In this document: positions 1 to 7,113 of the stretch, piece after piece | Layout: the number at the start of each line of letters is the position of its first letter | Numbering within the stretch: the stretch's first letter is position 1 | DNA from: DAOSVX01 sp964440405 | Lineage (GTDB): Bacteria > Bacillota_I > Bacilli_A > RF39 > UBA660 | DNA length: 25,319 bases | NCBI GenBank assembly: GCA_964440405.1 | Contig: CAYTSB010000009.1 | Span: 1-25,319 of the forward strand | Direction: 5' to 3' | Made by a program: the position numbers and the translations under genes | The notes under the pieces: generated by a model | Told to the model about the DNA's origin: nothing | The model's database searches: none | The model's input: the letters and a program-made list of their open reading frames with translations, nothing else

Positions 1-777
1 GAATATGATGAAGCGTGGACAGAAGCCGATGAAGAAGGTATTTATCTAACTACTAATTCAGATGTAACAGTTGGATCAGCAGGTGTTGAAGAAACCGGTA
101 TTGAAAATTCAATTAGAGTAGCATTTGCTCAAATTGGTCGTGTTAAAGCAACTACAGAAACAGTAGCTACAATCACTGGTATCACTTGTGTGACTGATCA
201 GGAAGGTAAGTTAACAACTACAGAGGGTGTAACAGGAATTTGTAGAACAGCTCAAATTTGGGAGCCAAATGATACAGCCCATGTAGATAATGCAATAAGT
301 TGGTATAAAGAAGCATGTCTTGAAAGAACAGGCGCAGATGTTTATACTGAAAATGAATGTAATGATGTTGTTGGCACTGTTAATACTTACGCAGTAAAAG
401 ATGTTATTAAATCTGCTGATAAAGTTAATGTTTATGATGGCTTAGATTATAATGGCTATACAGGAACAACCAAATTAGAAGCTTATGATTATTATACTGA
501 CACTGAAAAATTAGAAAAAAGTACTGCCCGTACAGAATTCATAACCTTAGCAGCAAACAGTATTACTAAAATTAGAGTTTATGTTTATCTTGAAGGACAA
601 GATATCGATAACTATGAATTCTCAGCAATTGGAAAAATGGTATCAATTAATTTCGGATTTACAAAACAAAGATTTACGCCAGAAGATATTGATTATGAAG
701 AAAATGGCGGACCAGCTATACCAGGTGGAGAAGAAGAACCTGAAACACCTGAACCAGGTGAAGGCGGAGGATCATAG
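1..777 (+). CDS. SipW-type surface protein, first paralogue of the array (5'-truncated by window edge)
   Basis: The reading frame is open from base 1 and ends in a TAG TAA double stop, so only the C-terminal 258 residues are present. They align by eye with the proteins at 959 and 2542: a shared 'DEEGIYLTT' block, 'GTGIENS.RVAF.QIGRV'-type block, 'GICRTAQIWEPND', and the terminal 'RVYVYLEGQDIDNYE' and 'FGFTKQRF' blocks. Two cysteine-bounded loops are visible; the first is longer than in the paralogues. Unlike the next two copies it has no Ig-like domain and ends in a Pro/Glu/Gly-rich tail (GEGGGS). It is most likely a secreted, cell-surface or fibre-forming protein whose signal peptide lies outside the window. 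No LPXTG motif. The family assignment by internal homology is firm; the function is inferred. Confidence 0.85.
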   Translation, partial: EYDEAWTEADEEGIYLTTNSDVTVGSAGVEETGIENSIRVAFAQIGRVKATTETVATITGITCVTDQEGKLTTTEGVTGICRTAQIWEPNDTAHVDNAISWYKEACLERTGADVYTENECNDVVGTVNTYAVKDVIKSADKVNVYDGLDYNGYTGTTKLEAYDYYTDTEKLEKSTARTEFITLAANSITKIRVYVYLEGQDIDNYEFSAIGKMVSINFGFTKQRFTPEDIDYEENGGPAIPGGEEEPETPEPGEGGGS

Positions 778-830
778 TAATAAATTATAGTATAAAAAAT
801 TGCCAAAACTAACAAGAACAATAATATTTA

Positions 831-860
831 AAAAGTAATCATATTTTGATTACTTTTTTT
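831..860 (+). terminator. Rho-independent terminator after the first paralogue
   Basis: An 11-bp perfect stem (831-841 with 847-857) encloses a 5-nt loop and runs into a T tract at 854-860. It separates the first paralogue from the promoter of the second. Confidence 0.85.
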
Positions 861-898
861 GTTGGATTTTGATAGATTTTGTAAAAAAAGCAATTTTA

Positions 899-928
899 TT
901 GACAATTAAAGCCTTTATAAGATATGAT
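899..928 (+). promoter_or_regulatory. Sigma-A-type promoter of second paralogue
   Basis: TTGACA at 899-904, an 18-bp spacer, and TATGAT at 923-928. The predicted transcript starts about 24 nt before the ATG at 959. The block around the -35 (TTATTGACAATT) recurs upstream of the next paralogue at 2474-2485. Confidence 0.75.
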
Positions 929-958
929 TAATATATCAAATAATAGAGAGGAGTTTAT

Positions 959-2389
959 ATGAAGAAAAAAGTTAGTTGGAGCGCTAAGCGAATTAGGAAT
1001 TTGCTTATAGCTTGTTCGTTAATAATTATTTTGATTCTAGCAGCAACTTATGCTTGGTTTGTCGGAATGCAGTCAGTAAATATTTCTGGATTTAGTGTTG
1101 AAATCGCTTCAACAAATGGGTTGCTACTTTCGTTAAATGGTAGATTGTGGGATACTACTGTATCTATTTCTAAAGACACTTTGGACCAAGATTCTTACCC
1201 TGATCACACCAATACATGGGGTGGTTCTGGATTAAAGCCTGTATCAACCATTGGTGAAATGGACGGGACATCATCAAGATTAAAATTATATGAAAAAACC
1301 AGTCTTATGAATACTAAAGGTGGTTACCGACTTTTATCAAGTCAAATTAATAATTTAGCAAAAGAGCAAGATGGATATTTAGTTTTTGATTTGTTTATTA
1401 AAAACTTGTCAGGAACTGATTATAATACAGAATGGGGAGCAAAAGATGAAGAAGCGATCTATTTGCTTACTACTTCAGAAGTAGGAGTTGGTTCAGCCGG
1501 TAGAAAAAACACTGGTATTGAAAATTCAGTTAGAGTAGCATTTGCTCAAGTAGGAAGAGTTGTTGCTACAACTACCAATCCTTATGAAATAACTGGAATT
1601 ACTTGCAGTAGCGACAGTTTAGTAACGGGGATTTGTAGAACGGCTCAAATTTGGGAACCAAATGATACAGCCCATGTTGCTAACGCAATTAGTTGGTATA
1701 ATAAATCGTGTTCTAAAAGGACTGGCGCCGATGTATTGGCAAAAGAATCGTATAATGGCAAATGTAACACAGTTACCGATGGAAATAATTACGATACTTA
1801 TGTAGTAAGTGGAAAAATTACATCAGATGATAAAATCAATATTTATGACGGCCCAGATTATAATGGCTACTCACCTGCATCAGGTTCAAAATTGAAAGCT
1901 TATAACTGTTTTACTGATAGTGACAAAATCAAAACAGGTACAGATCGCCCAACATTTATGACCTTGGCACCAAACAGTATAACTAAAGTTAGAGTTTATG
2001 TTTATATTGAAGGTCAGGATATTGATAATTATGAATATTCAATGATTGGTAAAATGGTATCAATTAGTTTTGGATTTACAAAACAAAGATTTGTAGAAAG
2101 TGATATTGAATATGATGGACCGGATTTAGATCCAACAAGTACTGATAAAGAAAAACCGGTAATAACTTTAATTGGAGACGACATGATTATAATTAAAAAA
2201 GGAACATCTTATGTTGATCAAGGAGCAACAGCTTTAGATAATGTTGACGGTGATGTCACTCATAAAATTAAAACAATAAATCCAGTTAATGTTAATAAAA
2301 TAGGAACGTATTATATTGCCTACGATGTTGTTGATGAAGCAAGAAACTATGCAGCTAGAGTAACAAGAATTGTTATAGTTGAAGATTAA
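959..2389 (+). CDS. SipW-type surface protein with C-terminal DUF5011-like Ig domain (paralogue 2)
   Basis: 476 aa. Residues 1-34 form a basic N-terminus plus hydrophobic core ending in TYAWF (30-34), the pattern of signal peptides paired with SipW-type peptidases (TasA/camelysin class). The middle holds the family blocks shared with 1-777 and 2542-4041, including GICRTAQIWEPND and the 'VYIEGQDIDNYE' strand. Two Cys-bounded loops differ in length from those of the paralogues. The last ~80 residues, starting at 'KPVITLIGDD', match a DUF5011/bacterial surface Ig-like domain (PVITLxG...DxGATAxDNVDGDVT...GTYYIAYDVVDEA). The start is supported by an AGAGAGGAG ribosome site 6-7 nt upstream and its own promoter. 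Expected location is outside the membrane. No sortase signal. The adhesin/fibre role is inferred. Confidence 0.9.
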   Translation: MKKKVSWSAKRIRNLLIACSLIIILILAATYAWFVGMQSVNISGFSVEIASTNGLLLSLNGRLWDTTVSISKDTLDQDSYPDHTNTWGGSGLKPVSTIGEMDGTSSRLKLYEKTSLMNTKGGYRLLSSQINNLAKEQDGYLVFDLFIKNLSGTDYNTEWGAKDEEAIYLLTTSEVGVGSAGRKNTGIENSVRVAFAQVGRVVATTTNPYEITGITCSSDSLVTGICRTAQIWEPNDTAHVANAISWYNKSCSKRTGADVLAKESYNGKCNTVTDGNNYDTYVVSGKITSDDKINIYDGPDYNGYSPASGSKLKAYNCFTDSDKIKTGTDRPTFMTLAPNSITKVRVYVYIEGQDIDNYEYSMIGKMVSISFGFTKQRFVESDIEYDGPDLDPTSTDKEKPVITLIGDDMIIIKKGTSYVDQGATALDNVDGDVTHKIKTINPVNVNKIGTYYIAYDVVDEARNYAARVTRIVIVED

Positions 2390-2444
2390 ATCAAAAGGCA
2401 AGTTAAATAATTGTTTTTAATAAAGGTAATAACATTTTAAAATC

Positions 2445-2467
2445 GTCTTTTTTCGACAAAAAAAGAC
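2445..2467. repeat. AT-rich inverted repeat upstream of paralogue 3 promoter
   Basis: A 9-nt arm GTCTTTTTT (2445-2453) is complementary to 2459-2467. It ends 8 nt before the TTGACA of the next promoter. No T tract follows the second arm on the + strand, so it is not a standard terminator in that direction; it could be a weak terminator or a binding site. Confidence 0.4.
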
Positions 2468-2475
2468 AAAATTTA

Positions 2476-2503
2476 TTGACAATTTGATTAGTTATGATAT
2501 TAT
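2476..2503 (+). promoter_or_regulatory. Promoter of third paralogue
   Basis: TTGACA at 2476-2481 with TATTAT at 2498-2503 (16-bp spacer). A TATGAT at 2493-2498 is too close to the -35 to be used with it. The -35 region and the later ATATATCA and AGAGAGGAG elements match the leader of the gene at 959, which suggests duplication together with the gene. Confidence 0.6.
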
Positions 2504-2541
2504 AAATATATCATAGAGATAAATAAAGAGAGGAGTTTTTT

Positions 2542-4041
2542 ATGATGAAAGAGAACAAATGGCGCAACAAACGCGTCAGAAGTTTAATTGTACTTTGTGC
2601 ATTAATGGCAGTTCTAGTAGGTGTTACAACCTATGCGTGGTTTGTCGGATTGCAAGAAGTAAATGTTGAAGCGTTTGAAGTTGAAATAGCTGCAGCAGAA
2701 GGCTTATCATTATCACTAGATGGTGATGACTTTAGTGAAACTGTAACAATAACAGAAGGGACTTTAGATGATGTTTCACCGGCAGTACATTCAAACAAAT
2801 GGAGTGAATTAAAACCTATGTCAACTATTGGCGAGATGGATGAAGATACTTCAAAAATGAAGTTATTTGAAAAATCAAGCTTCACGGCAACACCTGGAGG
2901 ATACAGAATTATGGTAGCTCAAGTTGAAAACGAAGACGACGAGCAAGATGGGTATGTTGTCTTTGATTTATATATCAAAAACATATCTGGAACCGAATAT
3001 GATGCTGATTGGACAGAAGCAGATGAAGAAGGTATTTACTTAACTACAAATTCAGTTGTAACAGTGGCTGACGGTGGTACAGCAGGTACTGGCATTGAAA
3101 ATTCAGTTAGAGTAGCATTTACTCAAATTGGCCGTGTTAAATCAGATTCAGCAGCAGAAGTTGTTACTGGAATTACATGCGCAAGTGATACTAATGTAAC
3201 AGGAATTTGTAGAGATGCTCAAATTTGGGAACCAAATGATAAAGCTCATGTTAAAGGGGCAATTAGTTGGTATGAAGAATCATGTTTAGCAAGAACCAAT
3301 CCAGCATCTGGTGAAGAGGGCGGCGGAGAAGGAGGCGAAGGCGTTGTCTCTGATGTAACCGATCCAGACTCATATGAAGGCGAATGCGGTATAGTTGTTG
3401 ATGGATTAGCATATAAAACTTATGCAGCAAATGCTGACATTAAATCTAGTGATCATGTTAATCAATATGATGGTGAAGATTATAATGGTTATGAAGGAAC
3501 AACTAAACTAGAAGCAGTTGATACTTATACTGATACTGAAAAGTTAGAAAAAAGTACTAAACGTACAGAGTTTATGACTTTAGCAGCAAACAGTATTACC
3601 AAAGTAAGAGTTTATATTTATCTTGAAGGTCAAGATATTGATAACTATGATTTATCATCAATTGGAAAAATGATTACAATCAATTTTGGATTTACAAAAC
3701 AAAGATTTACCGAGTCTGATATTGGTTATGATGGCGAAGATGTAAATCAAGGAGAAGGACCAGAAGCTAATGATACAACAAAACCTGTTATTACATTAGA
3801 TGGTGATGAAGAAATAACTTTAGTAGCCGGAGCAAAAGAAGAGTTCGAGGAACCAGGTTTTGAAGCAACGGACAATATAGATGGAGATATAACAGAAGAT
3901 GTTGTTGAAAGTGGAACAATTAACACTAAACATCCAGGTGTTTATACCAGAATTTATACAGTAAAAGATGCAGCAGGCAATGTCGGTGTAGCAACTAGAA
4001 CTATAACTGTTGTTGCAAGTGAAGGCGGAGGCCAAAGCTAA
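2542..4041 (+). CDS. SipW-type surface protein with C-terminal DUF5011-like Ig domain (paralogue 3)
   Basis: 499 aa. The signal segment ends in TYAWF (30-34). The family core resembles the two upstream paralogues very closely (SNKWSELKP.STIGEMD, GIENSVRVAF, GICRDAQIWEPND, YIYLEGQDIDNYD, FGFTKQRF). The second Cys-bounded loop carries a Gly/Glu low-complexity insertion (nt 3310-3345, GEEGGGEGGEG) absent from the other copies. A DUF5011-like Ig domain begins at 'KPVITLDGDE', and the protein ends in a short SEGGGQS tail similar to the GEGGGS end of the first paralogue. Start: two ATG codons in tandem at 2542 and 2545 behind AGAGAGGAG; the first is slightly preferred. Exported surface protein; specific function unknown. 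Confidence 0.9.
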   Translation: MMKENKWRNKRVRSLIVLCALMAVLVGVTTYAWFVGLQEVNVEAFEVEIAAAEGLSLSLDGDDFSETVTITEGTLDDVSPAVHSNKWSELKPMSTIGEMDEDTSKMKLFEKSSFTATPGGYRIMVAQVENEDDEQDGYVVFDLYIKNISGTEYDADWTEADEEGIYLTTNSVVTVADGGTAGTGIENSVRVAFTQIGRVKSDSAAEVVTGITCASDTNVTGICRDAQIWEPNDKAHVKGAISWYEESCLARTNPASGEEGGGEGGEGVVSDVTDPDSYEGECGIVVDGLAYKTYAANADIKSSDHVNQYDGEDYNGYEGTTKLEAVDTYTDTEKLEKSTKRTEFMTLAANSITKVRVYIYLEGQDIDNYDLSSIGKMITINFGFTKQRFTESDIGYDGEDVNQGEGPEANDTTKPVITLDGDEEITLVAGAKEEFEEPGFEATDNIDGDITEDVVESGTINTKHPGVYTRIYTVKDAAGNVGVATRTITVVASEGGGQS

Positions 4042-4110
4042 TTTTAATTTATAAATTTAACTTATAGTTTAATGACTACTAACTAACGATTATGTTGGTA
4101 ATGAGAATTA

Positions 4111-4133
4111 AGAGTAATCAAGTTGGTTACTCT
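4111..4133 (+). terminator. Weak hairpin between paralogues 3 and 4
   Basis: AGAGTAATC (4111-4119) pairs with GGTTACTCT (4125-4133) including one T-G pair, around a 5-nt loop. It is followed by only TTTAATTATTTA. I see no convincing promoter between it and the ATG at 4160, so it may act as a leaky terminator that lowers expression of the downstream genes. Confidence 0.5.
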
Positions 4134-4159
4134 TTAATTATTTATGCAAGGAGGCATTT

Positions 4160-5218
4160 ATGAAAGAAAAAAAAGTTCTGCAAGAATTTAGAAATAGACC
4201 AATTAGAAATAAAAAACTAATAATGGCACTTATTTTCTTAAGCGGGGTTTTATTAATAGTAACTTCTTATGCATGGTTCTCAGCGTCTTTAAATGTTAAG
4301 GTAAAATTTTTTAATCTAGTTGTTTCAACCGATAACGGGCTATTTATATCACTAGATGGTGAAAACTTCTCGGATTCAGTAGAAATTTCAATTGATAGTG
4401 TGATTTATGATTTGAAAAAAAATTATCCTAATCATACAAACCAATGGGCATCTTTAGGATTGTGGCCAGTTTCAACTACTGGAATAAGTAGTACAAATAA
4501 TAGTAAATATGATGTTTATTATGGTGGAATAAGTAGATATAAATGGAAAACTGATGTGCCAAGATATTTAACAACAAAATTATTGGATGAAGATGAACCA
4601 AGTATAACTAAACCTTATATTGCTTTTGATATATTTTTGAAAAATGTTAGTGGTTCACCAAAAGAAGACAATCTTTATATAGATGAAGGTACCACAATAG
4701 AATTTGATGAAGGCCTTATTGATGAAACAAAAGAAGCGATGGCAAATGTTATGAATTCAGTGCGATTTGGTTTTTTGAAAATAGGAAGCGTTGGGTCTAA
4801 AGTAGATCGTAATACTATTCAAAATATTAAATGTAATAACATTTGTTCTAGTGTTATATATGAACCAAACAGTAAAGTTCATTCATTGGGATCAATAGAA
4901 AGTGCAGCGGAACATGGCATTACATTAATTGATGGTGTTTATGCTCCAACATATGCTTCAATAAAAGCTGGGGTTAAACTTAATCACACTAATGGCCATG
5001 AGGGAAGTGCATTTCCTCTAGACGCTGAGCACTTTCAATTACAAAAAACAATTGATGGAATAGAAGATCCAATATTTAAAATTCCTGATGGTTTTACTAA
5101 AATGAGAATTTATGTATGGATTGAAGGACAAGATATAGATAGTTTGGAAACTCGTTCAGAAGGAGCTCCGGTTTATCTAGCAATTAATTTTGTAAAAGAT
5201 TTAGCAGGTTATTATTAA
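4160..5218 (+). CDS. Divergent SipW-type surface protein (paralogue 4)
   Basis: 352 aa. The signal segment has a long basic N-terminus and a hydrophobic core (about 20-35) ending in SYAWF (36-40). The core keeps the order of the upstream family in diverged form: 'STDNGLFISLDGENFSDSV', 'PNHTNQWASLGLWPVST', 'NSVRFGFLKIG', 'IKCNNIC', 'IYEPNSKVHS' and 'MRIYVWIEGQDIDS'. The first Cys loop has shrunk to CNNIC and the second is absent; there is no Ig-like domain and the protein stops soon after the last strand (NFVKDLAGYY). AAGGAGG at 4148-4154 supports the start. It is followed after 19 nt by the small ORF at 5238, so it probably heads an operon with two non-secreted proteins. Possibly a minor or capping subunit; that role is inference. 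Confidence 0.85.
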   Translation: MKEKKVLQEFRNRPIRNKKLIMALIFLSGVLLIVTSYAWFSASLNVKVKFFNLVVSTDNGLFISLDGENFSDSVEISIDSVIYDLKKNYPNHTNQWASLGLWPVSTTGISSTNNSKYDVYYGGISRYKWKTDVPRYLTTKLLDEDEPSITKPYIAFDIFLKNVSGSPKEDNLYIDEGTTIEFDEGLIDETKEAMANVMNSVRFGFLKIGSVGSKVDRNTIQNIKCNNICSSVIYEPNSKVHSLGSIESAAEHGITLIDGVYAPTYASIKAGVKLNHTNGHEGSAFPLDAEHFQLQKTIDGIEDPIFKIPDGFTKMRIYVWIEGQDIDSLETRSEGAPVYLAINFVKDLAGYY

Positions 5219-5237
5219 AGAAAAAAAGGTGATTTTA

Positions 5238-5390
5238 ATGGAAAAGAAAGATAAAAAAGTAAATTTTGATATGTCAGCGCTTGCTTTGAGTGAATTAGTC
5301 AAAGTATATGAAGATATTATTGGTTTTTTACAATTTTTAGATGAAAAAGAAATAGTCCAGGAAGAGAAAGCGAGAGAAGAAAATGAGTAA
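5238..5390 (+). CDS. 50-aa acidic cytosolic protein of unknown function
   Basis: ATG at 5238 follows an AAAGGTGAT ribosome site. The 50-residue product begins MEKKDKKVNFDMSALALSEL and ends in a very acidic helix (EEKAREENE). No signal peptide or membrane segment. Its stop overlaps the start of the 536-aa gene at 5383 by 8 nt, so the two are probably translationally coupled and may form a complex. I do not recognise the family; the size and composition would suit a small helical partner subunit. Confidence 0.6.
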   Translation: MEKKDKKVNFDMSALALSELVKVYEDIIGFLQFLDEKEIVQEEKAREENE

Positions 5391-6993
5391 TTTTTTGAAT
5401 TTTATTGATGAGGATATTGAAGCCAAAAAAACTTTGTTTTCTACAATGCCCACAAACACAAAAAGCGAAATTAGAAAATACAACGAAAAAATCGCCAATG
5501 TAAGGACTAAATATCAAGAATACAGAGAATCAGTAAAAAAATATGTTGAAGCGAAAAGCAAGTCTTTTAACATTAAAAATAATAAGAACATTGAGGAGTT
5601 ATCTAAAACAATTGACAATTTGAAAGATATTAGAGTTATTTTGAATCCAACTAATACCTATATTGAAAAAATGGGGCTTGATAATTTATTATATAAAATA
5701 AGTAATTATGTTGATTTTAATTTTAACTCTTTAAATGCTATTATTAATGAATTTTTAGATAAGTTTGAACTGGCAGGCATTAAACTTAATGAAAAAGATT
5801 TTTGCTATACCTACTATGTTAATGAGTATATGTCGGCTTTTCTTGAAGTTAGAAGAAAAAAAGATAATAACTATGATGAGGTATCTAGAATATTTGAAAA
5901 AATATATTGGGTTAATCCGGAAATTATTGAACACATTGAATTAAATTTTAAGAAACTAATCAAGGATAATCAAAAAGGATTAAACAATTATATTATTAGC
6001 CATCAAAAAGAAATTATGGCTAAAAATGGAATTAATAATTATGCTGAATGTTTGGCTAAGCTAAAGACAGAGTATCAAAAATTAACTGTCGAAGGTAAAG
6101 AAAACATTAGTGATATTATTGATTTAGCAAAAACTGGAGTCATTGATATTAATCATTACTTTGAAGAAAGCAAAGCAAGAATTTCTAACTATAACGCAAT
6201 GATGATTGATGTTTCCTTTCTTAATGACAATAATTATATGGAAAAATTTTATAAAGATATAGAAAAATTAAAAATCAATATTGAAGAATATAGTCACTAT
6301 GTAAGATTTTTACCCTTAATAAATGACTTCAAAAATGAATACCAGAAATTATTGACTACTGAGATATCAAATAAAAACTTAAAGATTATTGAATCGGAAA
6401 TTAACGATAAAGAATCAAAATTAGAAAAAATTAATAAAAAGATATTTAATACTGGATTTGGCATGCTAAATTTAAAAACTGTTTTAAATCCTAAAGAATT
6501 AAAAATGGACTCAGTTAAGCTAGCTAAAGAATTATATGGCTTATATAAAAGTTACGATCAAGAATATTTCAAAAATAAGATCTTATTAGTTTTAAATAAA
6601 TCAATGACTGTTTCGGAATTATTGAATTTATATTATAGTTTTGATTATTTTAAGAAAAATGCCATTAAAAGAGTATTTGATATTAATAACTATGAACAGA
6701 TAATGGAATATAGCAATAGCTTTGATTTGTTTGCCATTAATCCATTAAATATGATAACTAATGGGCTCAATCTATTTGAAGAAAATAATATTTCTAAAGT
6801 TATTGTTAATAAATATCGTCTTTATAACATTAATTTAACTGAAGATATTTTAGGAGACGATTTAGAGATTCTATTAGATAAAATTAACTTTCTGCTTCGG
6901 ACCAATGTTATTGAAAAAAGTGATACTACAATTGAAAAAATATGGTTTATGGTTCAAATTGAACGAATCAATAACGAAGCAAACAAAAAATAA
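5383..6993 (+). CDS. 536-aa helical, Lys/Glu/Asn-rich cytosolic protein of unknown function
   Basis: No signal peptide or transmembrane segment is visible. Residues 1-90 and about 310-360 have heptad-like Leu/Ile/Lys/Glu patterns typical of coiled coils (for example 'ESEINDKESKLEKINKKIF'). The remainder looks all-helical, with Tyr- and Asn-rich stretches. I recognise no catalytic motif. The start overlaps the 50-aa ORF and the gene lies 165 nt downstream of a surface-protein gene, so it likely belongs to the same transcript and ends at the terminator at 6992. Its place between surface-protein genes suggests a cytoplasmic accessory of the surface system, but this rests on context only. Confidence 0.8.
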   Translation: MSNFLNFIDEDIEAKKTLFSTMPTNTKSEIRKYNEKIANVRTKYQEYRESVKKYVEAKSKSFNIKNNKNIEELSKTIDNLKDIRVILNPTNTYIEKMGLDNLLYKISNYVDFNFNSLNAIINEFLDKFELAGIKLNEKDFCYTYYVNEYMSAFLEVRRKKDNNYDEVSRIFEKIYWVNPEIIEHIELNFKKLIKDNQKGLNNYIISHQKEIMAKNGINNYAECLAKLKTEYQKLTVEGKENISDIIDLAKTGVIDINHYFEESKARISNYNAMMIDVSFLNDNNYMEKFYKDIEKLKINIEEYSHYVRFLPLINDFKNEYQKLLTTEISNKNLKIIESEINDKESKLEKINKKIFNTGFGMLNLKTVLNPKELKMDSVKLAKELYGLYKSYDQEYFKNKILLVLNKSMTVSELLNLYYSFDYFKKNAIKRVFDINNYEQIMEYSNSFDLFAINPLNMITNGLNLFEENNISKVIVNKYRLYNINLTEDILGDDLEILLDKINFLLRTNVIEKSDTTIEKIWFMVQIERINNEANKK

Positions 6994-7014
6994 ACTTCAT
7001 CTGAAGTTTTTTTT
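6992..7014 (+). terminator. Rho-independent terminator
   Basis: AAACTTC (6992-6998) pairs with GAAGTTT (7003-7009) around a 4-nt loop and continues into an eight-T run. The stem begins inside the stop codon of the 536-aa gene. Confidence 0.75.
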
Positions 7015-7034
7015 AATAATATTTAGTTTTTGTA

Positions 7035-7063
7035 ATGCAAAAAATGTCAAGATATGTTAAAAT
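7035..7063 (+). promoter_or_regulatory. Extended -10 promoter for the 1233-aa surface protein operon
   Basis: Extended -10 TGTTAAAAT at 7055-7063 with a poor -35 (ATGCAA, 7035-7040) at 17-bp spacing. The same extended -10 (TGnTAAAAT) precedes the genes at 13015 and the tRNA at 25242. Confidence 0.5.
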
Positions 7064-7113
7064 TATTATATATACTAGGTGTTATGTTTTTTACTATGAG
7101 GGAAGGATAAATA

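Noticed and set aside
581..790. 69-aa reading frame overlapping the end of the first paralogue
   Set aside because: It is out of frame with a conserved coding region, has no ribosome site and no recognisable product.
2445..2467. Rho-independent terminator after paralogue 2
   Set aside because: The inverted repeat is real but almost all A-T and not followed by a T tract on the + strand; kept only as a repeat.
2631..4035. Minus-strand reading frames inside the third surface-protein gene
   Set aside because: They lack ribosome sites, are Cys/Ser-rich shadows and lie fully inside a well-supported gene.
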